Shown here: piece by piece, positions 1 to 8,475 of the stretch
How positions within the stretch are numbered: position 1 is the stretch's first letter
How the letters are laid out: every line of letters starts with the position of its first letter
Source: Stenotrophomonas sp. ISL-67
GTDB taxonomy: Bacteria > Pseudomonadota > Gammaproteobacteria > Xanthomonadales > Xanthomonadaceae
DNA length: 64,000 nt
Assembly: GCF_018612915.1 (NCBI RefSeq)
Contig: NZ_JAGGRL010000002.1
Span: forward strand, 186,001 to 250,000
Direction: 5' to 3'
Made by a program: the position numbers and the translations under genes
The notes under the pieces: generated by a model
What the model saw: only the letters and a program-made list of their open reading frames with translations
The model's database searches: none
What the model was told of the DNA's origin: nothing

Positions 1-19
1 TCCATCGCAAGTTGTTCAT
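1..19 (-). CDS. Start of a divergent gene, probably RND efflux adaptor (smeO-like), partial
   Basis: Only the first codons are in the window: an ATG whose complement lies at 17-19, reading leftward as MNNLRW and running off the edge. An AGGA about seven bases upstream is a plausible ribosome binding site. In Stenotrophomonas the tolC-pcm-smeRo genes lie next to the smeO-smeP RND pump genes, so a membrane-fusion protein is the expected neighbour. The identity rests on synteny alone; the visible residues prove nothing. Confidence 0.35.
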
Positions 20-115
20 GAGGTCCTGGACCTTGAAGTACCGGGGGGAACCCGGCTAATAGTGAACCAGCCGGTATAGTATAAATATCGAACCGATTGG
101 TCTAGTATTGTTTGA
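20..115. promoter_or_regulatory. Divergent intergenic region with candidate TetR operator
   Basis: This 96-base region is markedly AT-richer than its surroundings and separates the TetR gene from the leftward gene. It contains the imperfect palindrome ACCGATTGGT and the direct repeat GTATAGTATA just before the TetR start. TetR-family repressors usually bind such divergent spacers to control themselves and the pump. The exact operator is a guess. Confidence 0.4.
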
Positions 116-787
116 ATGACTGATTCGACTTCTTCCGCCGCGCCGCCCAAGCCCGCCGCCAAAGCGGCCGGACCCGGCCGCCCGAAGGATCTGGGCAAGC
201 GTGCAGCCATCCTCGACGCGGCCAAGGCATTGTTCGTGGACCAGGGATATGGCGGCGTCAGCATGGACAGCATCGCGGCCCAGGCCGGCGTTTCCAAGCT
301 GACCGTTTATAGCCATTTCGGCGACAAAGAGGCGCTTTTCGCCGAAGCTGTGAAGTCAACCTGCGTGGAAATGCTGCCCGATGCGCTGTTCGTCACCGAC
401 GCCGACGGCGCCCTGCGCGAGCAGCTGCTGGGCATCGGCCGGGCGTTCTTCGCCATGATCACCTCGCCGGCCGCCGTGGCCGTGCAGCGGGTGATGATGG
501 CCCCCGATACCGACGACCGGATCCGCGAGATGTTCTGGCTGGCCGGCCCACAACGCACCAGCGATGCCCTGGCTGAGTTCCTGCGTGCCCGCACCGAACG
601 TGGCGAACTGGAGATCACCGACTTCCAGACCGCCGCCCTGCAGTTCTTCACCCTCATCAAAGGCGAGCTGCATACGCATATGATGTGCGGGCTGCGAACG
701 GCCCCGGCCGAGTGCGACGCCGACGCCCATGTCGAGGCCAGCGTGACCTTCTTCCTGAGGGCATACGCGACCCGCCCCGGGCAGTAA
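116..787 (+). CDS. smeRo: TetR/AcrR family transcriptional regulator (SmeRo-like)
   Basis: A 223-residue repressor-type protein. After an Ala/Pro-rich tail of about 25 residues comes a standard TetR helix-turn-helix (residues about 28-75: GRPKDLGKRAAILDAAKALF, then AGVSKLTVYSHFGDKEALF), followed by an AefR-like ligand-binding C-terminal domain. It is divergent from the gene at the window edge and lies 135 bp upstream of pcm-tolC in the same direction. In Stenotrophomonas the order tolC-pcm-smeRo-smeO-smeP is known as a multidrug efflux locus; the symbol is assigned from that synteny plus the family, not from an alignment. It probably represses the divergent pump genes and possibly itself; the inducer is unknown. 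Confidence 0.85.
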   Translation: MTDSTSSAAPPKPAAKAAGPGRPKDLGKRAAILDAAKALFVDQGYGGVSMDSIAAQAGVSKLTVYSHFGDKEALFAEAVKSTCVEMLPDALFVTDADGALREQLLGIGRAFFAMITSPAAVAVQRVMMAPDTDDRIREMFWLAGPQRTSDALAEFLRARTERGELEITDFQTAALQFFTLIKGELHTHMMCGLRTAPAECDADAHVEASVTFFLRAYATRPGQ

Positions 788-922
788 CACCAAGATGAAT
801 GGCTGGAGGTCGCGGTGACTTCCGGCACTGCGACCCCGGCGCGACGGCAGCGATGCTCTCAGCGCGCCGCCGGCTCCCGGCACCGGTAAAATGGCCGGCC
901 CACTGCGCTGGATTAGAACCTC

Positions 923-1573
923 ATGACGATCGATTACGCCCACGCCCGCGAACTGATGGTTGAACAGCAGATCCGTCCCTGGGACGTGCTGGACATCCGT
1001 GTGCTCGACGTACTGGCACGTTTGCCGCGCGAGGCGTTCGTCGCCGAAGCGAACCGCGCCCTGGCCTATGCCGACATTGAACTGCCGCTGGGCAATGGCC
1101 AGAAGATGATGAAGCCGGTCATCGAAGGCCGCACCCTGCAGGCGCTGGACCTGCAGCCGGGCGACGAAGTGCTGGAAATCGGCACCGGCAGCGGCTTCCT
1201 CAGTGCCTGCATGGGCGAGCTGGCACGCGAAGTGCTCAGCCTGGAAATCGACCCGGTACTGGCCGACGGTGCGCGTGCGCGCCTGGATGCCGCCGCATTG
1301 GGCAACAATGTGCGCATTGAAGTTGCCGATGCGCTGAGTTGGGACACCGAACGCCGCTTCGACGCCATCTGCGTCACCGGCGCGGTGGACACCCTCCCGG
1401 CGCGCTTCACCCAGTGGCTGCGCCCCGGTGGCCGCCTGTTCGTGATCCGTGGCCGTTCGCCGGTGATGGAAGCGGTGCTGGTCAACGCCGATGGCAGCCT
1501 CAACGAATCGCTGTTTGAAACCGATATTGATTACCTGCGCGGTGCCGCGCCGGCACCCCAGTTCCACCTCTGA
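923..1573 (+). CDS. pcm: Protein-L-isoaspartate O-methyltransferase family protein
   Basis: 216 residues. The SAM-binding motif VLEIGTGSGFLSACMGELA lies at about residues 81-99, after the PCMT-typical N-terminus (LMVEQQIRPWDVLDIRVLD). Family members methylate isoaspartyl residues in damaged proteins. This is the short variant found upstream of tolC in xanthomonads, and its motif deviates from the usual GSGYQ, so canonical repair activity is not certain. It ends 16 bases before tolC, so the two are probably cotranscribed, matching the pcm-tolC operon known in Stenotrophomonas. Confidence 0.88.
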   Translation: MTIDYAHARELMVEQQIRPWDVLDIRVLDVLARLPREAFVAEANRALAYADIELPLGNGQKMMKPVIEGRTLQALDLQPGDEVLEIGTGSGFLSACMGELAREVLSLEIDPVLADGARARLDAAALGNNVRIEVADALSWDTERRFDAICVTGAVDTLPARFTQWLRPGGRLFVIRGRSPVMEAVLVNADGSLNESLFETDIDYLRGAAPAPQFHL

Positions 1574-1589
1574 GTCCAAGGAAGCCGCA

Positions 1590-2954
1590 ATGATCCGCCG
1601 ATCCCTCGCTATTGCGCTGGCCGCCGCCCTGCTGCCGATGACCGCCTCTGCCGCCGACCTGTTGCAGGTCTACGAAATGGCGCGCAACGGCGATCCGCAG
1701 CTGTCCGCAGCAGAATCGACCCGCCTGTTCGACAAGGAAGGCGCCGTGCAGGCCCGCGCCGCGCTGCTGCCACAGATCAACGGCGAAGCCTCGTTCACGC
1801 AGAACCGCACCACGCCCAACCACGACGTCAGCTCGACCTCGTACACCACCAAGAGCCGCAACTACGGCCTGAACGCGTCGCAGACGCTGATCAACTTCAC
1901 CCAGTTCGCCAACCTGCGTGCGCAGCGCGAGCTGAGCAAGGCAGCGGACTTCACCCTGGATTCGGCCAATGACGACCTGATCGTGCGCAGCTCGGCGGCG
2001 TACTTCAACGTGCTGGTGGGCATCGAATCGCTGTCGGCGGCGCAGACCAACGAAGCCGCGGCCAAGAAGCAGTTCGACTTCGCCGACAAGCGCCTGGAAG
2101 TGGGCCTGGCCCCGATCACCGACGTGCATGAAGCGCGCGCCCAGTACGACCAGGCCCGCGCCAACACCATCATCGCGCAGAACACCCTGGCCGACGCCTA
2201 CCAGGCGCTGACCGAACTGACCGGCCAGCCGGTCACCGACCTGCGCGCACTGCCGGCCGACTTCCGCCCGGAACTGCCGCCCAAGTACGCCACGGTTGAC
2301 CAGCTGGTCAACGAAGCGGTGGTGCAGAACCCGGCGTTGAAGGCGCAGGAACTGCAGGTCAGCGCGGCCGAAGCCAGCGTATCGGCTGCCCGTGCCGGCC
2401 ACCTGCCCACCTTGTCGCTGGGCGCCACCGCAGGCCGTTCGGCCAGCTGGGGCGACGTCGTCGGCAGCGGCTCCAACTTCAGCCCGGACCAGCGCACCAA
2501 CAGCATTGGCCTGACCCTGAGCGTGCCGATCTTCTCCGGCGGCGCCACCCAGTCCGGCGTGCGCCAGGCCCTGGCACAGCGCGACATCGCCCAGGACGGT
2601 TACGAACAGCAGAAGCGCGCCCTGGACCGCAACACCCGCAACGCCTACCAGACCCTGGTGGCCGGCATCAGCGAAGTCGAAGCACGCCGCCTGGCGGTGG
2701 TCTCCGCGCAGAGCGCCTATGACGCCTCGCAGGTCGGCCTGGAAGTGGGTACCCGCACCGTGCTGGACGTGATCCAGAACCAGCGCATCCTGTTCTCGGC
2801 CCAGCTTGATTACGCCAACGCCCGGTACACCTTCCTGCAGAACCGCCTGCAGTTGGGCCAGGCGATCGGCACGCTGGACATCGCCGACCTTCAGGACATC
2901 AACCGTCTGCTGACCCAGCAGGCCGCGACGCCGAGCACCACGGTCAATAATTGA
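1590..2954 (+). CDS. tolC: TolC-family outer membrane efflux channel
   Basis: 454 residues. The ATG at 1590 follows an AAGGAAG ribosome binding site and opens a clean signal peptide (MIRRSLAIALAAALLPMTASA). The protein has the duplicated OEP architecture, with two long alpha-helical barrel repeats and short beta-barrel strands (for example YGLNASQTLINFTQF and IGLTLSVPIFSGGATQSGV). It is the trimeric outer membrane exit duct for tripartite pumps and type I secretion. An in-frame ATG about 100 bases upstream lies inside pcm and would destroy the signal peptide, so it was not used. A strong terminator follows. Confidence 0.95.
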   Translation: MIRRSLAIALAAALLPMTASAADLLQVYEMARNGDPQLSAAESTRLFDKEGAVQARAALLPQINGEASFTQNRTTPNHDVSSTSYTTKSRNYGLNASQTLINFTQFANLRAQRELSKAADFTLDSANDDLIVRSSAAYFNVLVGIESLSAAQTNEAAAKKQFDFADKRLEVGLAPITDVHEARAQYDQARANTIIAQNTLADAYQALTELTGQPVTDLRALPADFRPELPPKYATVDQLVNEAVVQNPALKAQELQVSAAEASVSAARAGHLPTLSLGATAGRSASWGDVVGSGSNFSPDQRTNSIGLTLSVPIFSGGATQSGVRQALAQRDIAQDGYEQQKRALDRNTRNAYQTLVAGISEVEARRLAVVSAQSAYDASQVGLEVGTRTVLDVIQNQRILFSAQLDYANARYTFLQNRLQLGQAIGTLDIADLQDINRLLTQQAATPSTTVNN

Positions 2955-2977
2955 TTGTCGTGTAACGCGAAACCTTG

Positions 2978-3003
2978 AAAGCCACCGGAAACGGTGGCTT
3001 TTT
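2978..3003 (+). terminator. Rho-independent terminator of pcm-tolC
   Basis: A perfect stem, AAAGCCACCG / CGGTGGCTTT, around a GAAA loop runs into a T tract 24 bases after the tolC stop. Confidence 0.93.
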
Positions 3004-3006
3004 CGC

Positions 3007-3110
3007 GACACGCCATGCGTGTCCCACGTACGGCCGGCACCGCGCAGACACGCGTGGCGTGTCCCTACAGCGATGCCTTTCGGTAACGCCGGCCGTTGTC
3101 CGGCCCACGG
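3007..3110. repeat. REP elements between tolC and waaA
   Basis: Two inverted copies of the GACACGC(C)ATGCGTGTC palindrome, the second ending in CTAC (about 3007-3024 and 3047-3067), form a REPIN-like pair. A degenerate REP of another class, with a GCCGGCCGTTGTCCGGC core, occupies about 3082-3110 and abuts the waaA stop codon. These convergent 3' ends are typical REP locations. Confidence 0.8.
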
Positions 3111-4409
3111 TCACCCCAACGGCGGCGGCAATCTCGGGGCGATCAATTCCACCGTACGCTTGAGCGCACCTCGGCCGTTGCTCACCAACGCACATCCTGC
3201 GCTTGCCATGTCTTCCCGCGCTTCCGGATCGCGCAGCAGCGTCAACAACGCATCGCCCACGCCCTGCACGTCATCGGCAATCAACACCGCACCCGCTTCG
3301 CGCATGCGCCGGGATATTTCGGAAAAATTGTGCAGGTGCGGGCCGGTGACCGTGGCGGTGCCCATTGCCGCCGGCTCAAGCAGGTTGTGGCCGCCGATCG
3401 GCTGCAGGCTGCCACCGACGAAGGCGACCTGCGCGCAGCCGTAGAACGCCATCAACTCACCCAGCGTATCGATCACGAACACGTCGCTGTCGGCCTGCGG
3501 CCACTGCTGCTGGCGGCGCGTGCTTACTTTCCAGCCCTGCTCGCGCGCCAGCGCTTCCACCCGCGGGAAGCGCTCGGGATGGCGTGGCGCCCACAGCAGC
3601 AACAGACCGGGAATCTCCTGGCGAAGGCGCCGGTGCAGTTCGATGGTGGCCTGTTCCTCGCCTTCGTGCGTGCTGGCGGCAATCCACACCGGGCGCCTGC
3701 CGGGCACGGCCGCATGGAAGTTGGCGGTGAATTCGCGCACGTTGGGGGTGGCGATGTCGAACTTCAGGTTGCCCAGCGACTGCACCTGTTCGGGCAGTGC
3801 GCCGAGCTGGATGAAGCGCTCGGCATCGTCGGCCGATTGCGCGGCCACGCAGGTGACGGTGCGCAGCGTACGCCCGATCAGCGGCCGCAGCAGGCGGTAA
3901 CCGCGCAGCGAACGCGCCGACAGGCGTGCATTGAGGATGTACACCGGAATGCTGCGGTCACGGCAGCCGAACAGCAGGTTCGGCCACAGCTCGGTTTCCA
4001 GGATCAGCGCCAGGCTGGGCTTGAAATGGCCCAGGAAACGACCGACGCTGCCGGGCACGTCGTAGGGCAGGTACACGTGGTCCACCGCATCGCCCCACAG
4101 CGAACGCACCCGTTCCGAGCCGGTGGGGGTGATGGTGGTGATCACCCAGCGGATGTCCGGGCGCAGCTGGCGCAGCGCATTGACCAGCGGCGCGGCCGCG
4201 TTCACCTCGCCCACCGACACCGCGTGCAGCCAGACCCGTGGCTGCGCGGTGGAATCGGGGTAGGAGGCGTAGCGCTCGTCCCAGCGCTGGAAGTATTCGC
4301 GCACCCGGAAACCGCGCCAGACCAGGTGGTACACGGTGATCGGCAACAACAGGTACAGCACGGCCGAATACAGGCCGCGCAGGATCCATTCGACGGGACT
4401 TTTACGCAT
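3111..4409 (-). CDS. waaA: 3-deoxy-D-manno-octulosonic acid (Kdo) transferase
   Basis: 432 residues. Transfers Kdo from CMP-Kdo to lipid IVA at the inner face of the cytoplasmic membrane. It has an N-terminal membrane anchor (about residues 7-27), then the glycosyltransferase-30 fold with WLHAVSVGEVNAAAPL around residue 60 and the C-terminal nucleotide-sugar motif GGSLQPIGGHNLLEPAAMG. The ATG at 4409 gives MRKSPVEWILRGLY; an in-frame ATG 57 bases upstream adds an unlikely Pro/Arg-rich tail. It is divergent from the LpxL-type acyltransferase gene, so two lipid A assembly steps share one 87-bp spacer. Confidence 0.95.
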   Translation of the reverse strand: MRKSPVEWILRGLYSAVLYLLLPITVYHLVWRGFRVREYFQRWDERYASYPDSTAQPRVWLHAVSVGEVNAAAPLVNALRQLRPDIRWVITTITPTGSERVRSLWGDAVDHVYLPYDVPGSVGRFLGHFKPSLALILETELWPNLLFGCRDRSIPVYILNARLSARSLRGYRLLRPLIGRTLRTVTCVAAQSADDAERFIQLGALPEQVQSLGNLKFDIATPNVREFTANFHAAVPGRRPVWIAASTHEGEEQATIELHRRLRQEIPGLLLLWAPRHPERFPRVEALAREQGWKVSTRRQQQWPQADSDVFVIDTLGELMAFYGCAQVAFVGGSLQPIGGHNLLEPAAMGTATVTGPHLHNFSEISRRMREAGAVLIADDVQGVGDALLTLLRDPEAREDMASAGCALVSNGRGALKRTVELIAPRLPPPLG

Positions 4410-4496
4410 GCGCAGAGGATACGGGAGCAGCCGCGGGAAAGACATGCAGGGCCGGTGCTGACGCACCCCGACAGGCGCATGACTTAGAATCGGGGC

Positions 4497-5417
4497 ATGT
4501 CAGACAATGCTTCCACCGCCACCCGGCCATCCCTGCGCAACCCGCGCCACTGGCCGACCTTCGCTTTCATGCTGGTCGCCTTCGCCGTGGCCCGCCTGCC
4601 CTGGGGCCTGCAGCGCGCGCTCGGCAGGGGCGTGGGCACGGTGGCCTACCACCTGGCCAGCAGCCGCCGCCGTGCGGCCGAGGTGAACCTCACGCTGTGC
4701 TTCCCCGAGAAGGACCACGCCTGGCGCCAGCGCCTGCTGCGCGACAGCTTCGACGCGTTGGGCGTGGGCATCTTCGAGTTCGCCCGTGCCTGGTGGGGCA
4801 GCATCGACAGCATCCGCCCGAAGGTAGAGGTGGAAGGTCTGGAACACCTGCACCGGATGCAGGCCGCAGGCCGGGGCGTGCTGCTGGTCTCGGGCCACTT
4901 CATGACCCTGGAGATGTGCGGCCGATTGCTGTGCGACCACGTGGACCTGTCGGGCATGTACCGCAAGCACCGCAACCCGGTCTACGAGTGGGCAGTGAAG
5001 TCTGGTCGTCTGCGTTATGCCAAGGCGATGTACGCCAACGAAGACATCCGCGCCACCGTTCGCCATCTGAAGAAGGGCGGCTTCCTGTGGTACGCGCCGG
5101 ACCAGGACATGCGCGGCAAGGACACCGTGTTCGTGCCGTTCTTCGGCCACACCGCCTCCACCATCACCGCCACCCACCAGCTGGCGCGGATGACCGGCTG
5201 CGCGGTGATACCGTACTTCCATCGCCGCGAGGGCGGAAAGTATTTCCTGAAGATCGGCGCGCCGCTGGAGAACTTCCCCAGCGAGGATGTGGAAGCAGAT
5301 ACCGCGCGGGTGAACCAGGCCATTGAAGCGATGGTGCGCGAGGCGCCCGACCAGTACCTGTGGATCCACCGCCGCTTCAAGCGCCAACCCGGTGGCCGCA
5401 GCGACTATTACAGGTAA
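4497..5417 (+). CDS. lpxL: Lipid A biosynthesis lauroyl acyltransferase (LpxL/HtrB family)
   Basis: 306 residues. Adds a secondary acyl chain to Kdo-lipid A in the inner membrane. It has an N-terminal hydrophobic anchor (FAFMLVAFAVARLPWGL) and the acyltransferase block VSGHFMTLEMCGRLL, where the H-x4-E dyad is the family catalytic site. The later block GGFLWYAPDQDMRGKDTVFVPFFG and the C-terminal YLWIHRRFKRQPGG are also diagnostic. LpxL, LpxM and LpxP share this fold; which acyl position is served cannot be read from the sequence. Confidence 0.93.
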   Translation: MSDNASTATRPSLRNPRHWPTFAFMLVAFAVARLPWGLQRALGRGVGTVAYHLASSRRRAAEVNLTLCFPEKDHAWRQRLLRDSFDALGVGIFEFARAWWGSIDSIRPKVEVEGLEHLHRMQAAGRGVLLVSGHFMTLEMCGRLLCDHVDLSGMYRKHRNPVYEWAVKSGRLRYAKAMYANEDIRATVRHLKKGGFLWYAPDQDMRGKDTVFVPFFGHTASTITATHQLARMTGCAVIPYFHRREGGKYFLKIGAPLENFPSEDVEADTARVNQAIEAMVREAPDQYLWIHRRFKRQPGGRSDYYR

Positions 5418-5430
5418 CGCGCGATCCGCC

Positions 5431-5500
5431 GTAGGGACACGCCATGCGTGTCTGCGCGGGGTGGCGGGCATCGTGCTGGACACGCATGGCGTGTCTCTAC
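5431..5500. repeat. REPIN: inverted GTAG REP pair
   Basis: GTAGGGACACGCCATGCGTG starts at 5431 and its inverted partner GACACGCATGGCGTGTCTCTAC ends at 5500, with a spacer of about 25 bases. It sits between the convergent lpxL and O-antigen-ligase-like genes and may also act as transcript-end stabiliser; no U tract is present. Confidence 0.88.
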
Positions 5501-5518
5501 GCAGGCGGGGCATTCGCG

Positions 5519-6859
5519 TCAGGGTTCGTCGCGGGCCAGCAGGCTGCCCGCGTACAACGCGGCGAGCAGCAGGGTCAGCCCCCCCCAGAACGTGGAATAA
5601 AACGCCAGGTGGGTGTTGAACGGGAACACGGTGACTGCCAGCGCCAGCATCGCCGGGCGGGCGCGTTCGCGGGCCGCCAGTGGCGCGAAGCGCCACGCGC
5701 GCCATGCCTGGGCGGCAGCAGCCAGCCACAGCAGCAGGCCGAGCACGCCGGTTTCTGCCAGGATTTCCAGCAGGATCTGGTGCGCGTGCAACGCTGGGCC
5801 GGCGCCCCACACCTCCTGTTCCTCGGGACGCGGATTACATTTGGGGTATGCATCGCGGAAACCCCGCGCGCCCACGCCGTTGATCGGGTGCTGCTCGATC
5901 ATGCAGCCCGCGGCCGCCCAGATCTGCGCGCGTCCGGACAACGCCTGGTTCACGCCATCGCTTTCGCCTTCCCAGGCCATCGCGGTGCGCTCCAAACGCT
6001 CACGTACCTGGTGCGATCCGGCGCCCAGCGCCACCGCCGCAACAAGCCCCACCGCCACGCAGGCCAGCAGCCCGCGCGCACCCAGCAGGCGCCAGCCGGA
6101 GAACACGAGCACCAGCGCATAGGTCAGCCACGCCGCACGCGAACCGGCCAACACCAGCACCACGCCCACCGCGGCCGCCACCAGCACCCCGCCCCAACGG
6201 CCGAAACGCGCGGCGGCGGCAAACAACAGGAACGGCGACAGACTGGCCAGCACCTGGCCGAATTTCAGATTGCACGGCCCCAACACACCACTCAGGCGGT
6301 CAGCCGCGGCCATTTCCGCCGGCGCGCACAACCCATGCCCGCTGATCGCCCACTTCAACTGGTCCATCGACCAGAACAGCGGGCTGGTACCGAACGCGGC
6401 CTGCGCCAATGCGTCCAGCGTCCAGACGCCGGTGATGACCGCGATGCCCTTCAGGGTGAGCGCCCGCCGCTCCGGCGTGGCTACCGCGATCGCCACCAGC
6501 CACATGAAGGGCAGATAGCGCAGCCCGGCGGCGGCTTTGCGCCATGCGGTGCCCGGATCAATCGCATCGAACGTTGAAAACGCCTGCGGCAGCCAGTAGC
6601 CCAGGAACAGGATGCTGGTCAGCGCCCAGGCCGGGCTGCTGAGCATGCGTTGCTTGCCCTGTACACGCAGCTGCACCATGCGCGCGGCCGCGTACAGCGC
6701 GCCCAGCCCCAGCACGGTTTCGGCAATGCCCGGCAGCGGCAGCAGCGCCACGAACGCGATGACCCACCACGGCGCCCAACGGCCCGCACGGAAGCCCGGC
6801 GAACCCGGCGCCTTGAGCGGCTCAGCCAGCGAGGGAGGTATAGAGCTGGAGCGTGTCAC
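5519..6859 (-). CDS. O-antigen ligase / polymerase family membrane protein
   Basis: About 446 residues from a GTG at 6859, overlapping the end of the upstream glycosyltransferase gene by 38 bases. The body is a string of about ten hydrophobic segments (such as VIAFVALLPLPGIAETVLG and GVLVAAAVGVVLVLAGSRAAW) with the large periplasmic loop and GVGARGFRDAYP motif of the Wzy_C (WaaL/Wzy) superfamily. It probably ligates or polymerises surface glycan. The start is uncertain: the first 25 residues are hydrophilic and no ATG exists near the first membrane segment. Translational coupling to the upstream glycosyltransferase is likely. Confidence 0.85.
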   Translation of the reverse strand: MTRSSSIPPSLAEPLKAPGSPGFRAGRWAPWWVIAFVALLPLPGIAETVLGLGALYAAARMVQLRVQGKQRMLSSPAWALTSILFLGYWLPQAFSTFDAIDPGTAWRKAAAGLRYLPFMWLVAIAVATPERRALTLKGIAVITGVWTLDALAQAAFGTSPLFWSMDQLKWAISGHGLCAPAEMAAADRLSGVLGPCNLKFGQVLASLSPFLLFAAAARFGRWGGVLVAAAVGVVLVLAGSRAAWLTYALVLVFSGWRLLGARGLLACVAVGLVAAVALGAGSHQVRERLERTAMAWEGESDGVNQALSGRAQIWAAAGCMIEQHPINGVGARGFRDAYPKCNPRPEEQEVWGAGPALHAHQILLEILAETGVLGLLLWLAAAAQAWRAWRFAPLAARERARPAMLALAVTVFPFNTHLAFYSTFWGGLTLLLAALYAGSLLARDEP

Positions 6860-7934
6860 GTTGCATTGCCTGCAGGGTGAACGGAATACGCGACGGCAGC
6901 GAAGGCGGCTGCGCCAGCAACTGCAGCGCACGCGCCTGCAATGCCCCGGCGTCGCCCAAGGGTACCGCGCCAGATGGCTGCAGTTGTTGCAGCAGCTCGC
7001 CGACACCGCCCTGGTTCCAGCCGAGTACAGGTCGGCCGACCGACAACGCTTCCACCACGGTGCGGCCAAAGGCCTCCGGCTTGTCGGACAGCTGCAGCAC
7101 CAGATCGCTGGCCGCATAGGCCTCGGCGATGCGCGAGGTGGGCGCGGTCATCAATACGGCATGGGCGATACCCAGGCTGCGCGCCTGTGCCTCCAGTTCG
7201 GCCACATAGCGCTCACGCCCAGGCTCACGGGTGCCCGGCATCCACAGCAGCGCCGGCACCCCGGCCGCGTGCAGCCCGGCCAGCAGCCCAAGCGCGTGAT
7301 GATGGCCCTTGAGGCGGGTGCCACGGCCCGGCAACAGCAGCAACGGTGCATCTCCGCCCAGCGTTGGATGCTGCGCAGCCACCGCCTGTCGCGTTCGCCG
7401 GTCCTGGCGGCCCACGCGCGGGAACTGCGCGGTATCCACGCCACGTGGAATGACCTGCAGGCGCTCAGGGGGCACGCTCGGGTAATGCCTGAGCACGAAG
7501 TCGCGCACGCAGTTGGACACGCAGATCACCCGTTCGCCGCTGGTCATCACCGCGCTGTAGCGGCTGGGCGAATTCAAGCCATGCACGGTGGTGACCCAAT
7601 GTGGGCGGGCGGCAGCCGGCAGGTTGCGCACGGCATGAAAGCCCAGCCAGGCGGGCAGCCGCGAGCGCGCATGCACGATGTCCGCCTGCGTCTCCGCCAG
7701 CAGGTTGCGCAGCGTGCGCACGTGGCGCAGCGTCCACAGCGACTTGCGGCCGATATCCAGGGTGAGGTGTTCAGCGCCACTGGCCAGGAGCGGCTCGACC
7801 AGCCGGCCACCGGCAGAGACCACGATGGCACGGTGACCCGCCGCGACCAGCGCGGCGGCAATTTCCAGCGTAGAGCGCTCGACCCCGCCGGAGTGCAGCG
7901 CCGGCAGCAGCTGCACCACGGTCAGTCGGCGCAC
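6822..7934 (-). CDS. Glycosyltransferase family 4
   Basis: 370 residues from a GTG at 7934 that gives VRRLTVVQLLPALHSGGVER, the classic GT4 N-terminus with the glycine-rich acceptor-side loop. The C-terminal Rossmann domain carries LLPGRGTRLKGHHHALGLLA and the EAFGRTVVEALSVGRPVLG block, whose EAFG...E motif binds the nucleotide sugar. It starts 17 bases after the zinc-finger gene and overlaps the O-antigen-ligase-like gene, forming a three-gene transcript. Likely cytoplasmic, acting on LPS core or another surface glycan; donor and acceptor cannot be told. Confidence 0.9.
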   Translation of the reverse strand: MRRLTVVQLLPALHSGGVERSTLEIAAALVAAGHRAIVVSAGGRLVEPLLASGAEHLTLDIGRKSLWTLRHVRTLRNLLAETQADIVHARSRLPAWLGFHAVRNLPAAARPHWVTTVHGLNSPSRYSAVMTSGERVICVSNCVRDFVLRHYPSVPPERLQVIPRGVDTAQFPRVGRQDRRTRQAVAAQHPTLGGDAPLLLLPGRGTRLKGHHHALGLLAGLHAAGVPALLWMPGTREPGRERYVAELEAQARSLGIAHAVLMTAPTSRIAEAYAASDLVLQLSDKPEAFGRTVVEALSVGRPVLGWNQGGVGELLQQLQPSGAVPLGDAGALQARALQLLAQPPSLPSRIPFTLQAMQRDTLQLYTSLAG

Positions 7935-7950
7935 GTTCGGTTCCGCCTGC

Positions 7951-8148
7951 TCAGTCGACCAGCACGAAGACCGAACCGCAATACGGGCACGGTGCTTCAC
8001 CGTTCGGCTCGTCTGCGATCGGCAGGTACACGCGCGGGTGCGAGTTCCACAGCGCCATCTCCGGCGTCGGGCAGCTCAGCGGCAGGTCGCTGCGGTGCAC
8101 GGTGTAACGCTTTTCGGCATTGGCAGGCGCGGTGACGGTATGGCTCAT
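7951..8148 (-). CDS. CHCC zinc-finger domain protein (zf-CHCC)
   Basis: A 65-residue protein made of one zinc-finger module: C-x6-ALWNSHPRVYLPI...CPYCGSVFVLVD, the zf-CHCC family related to the C-terminus of the mitochondrial complex I accessory subunit NDUFS6. Bacterial members are small, widespread in proteobacteria and functionally undefined. It is the first gene of the glycosyltransferase/ligase transcript, with a 17-base gap to the next start, a linkage common in xanthomonads. Confidence 0.85.
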   Translation of the reverse strand: MSHTVTAPANAEKRYTVHRSDLPLSCPTPEMALWNSHPRVYLPIADEPNGEAPCPYCGSVFVLVD

Positions 8149-8475
8149 GGCGGGGCACGGAAAGGGATTGCGAGGGGCTCGATTCTAACACCCGGGGCGC
8201 CGGGCGCGGCGTGGCCGGTTCCGTGCAGCACGTCACGGGGAAAACGCCGACATGCGATTTTTCCGGGTTTAGATCGAACTAATTTCACTTGCCAGACCCG
8301 CTCAAGGTGTTGCAGGATCGGGGGCGTTCCGATCAAACACCCGATCGCATGGCCCGCCCCCCCCGCCGGACCTGCATCGCTTCGACTGCCCCCGTGGGCG
8401 GCCGGCGTGGTGCTGTCTGCCGAGGTCGCCGATGCGGGCTTCGCCTGCCGCCTGTCCCACCCGGGAGATCCCTGC
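8149..8475. other. 327-bp divergent intergenic region
   Basis: Contains the promoter regions of the zinc-finger gene (leftward) and the mannosidase (rightward). The least GC-rich part, about 8250-8295, is the likeliest core promoter zone. Two GATCGGG/CCCGATC half-sites around 8317-8345 could be an operator, but this is weak. No gene or REP element was seen. Confidence 0.4.

Noticed and set aside
1500..3011. Long open frames antisense to tolC, waaA, maeB, CitMHS and other genes, many of 300-700 codons
   Set aside because: Their products are His/Arg/Ala/Gly-rich without domains and mirror the codon bias of the genes on the opposite strand; they are GC-driven shadows.
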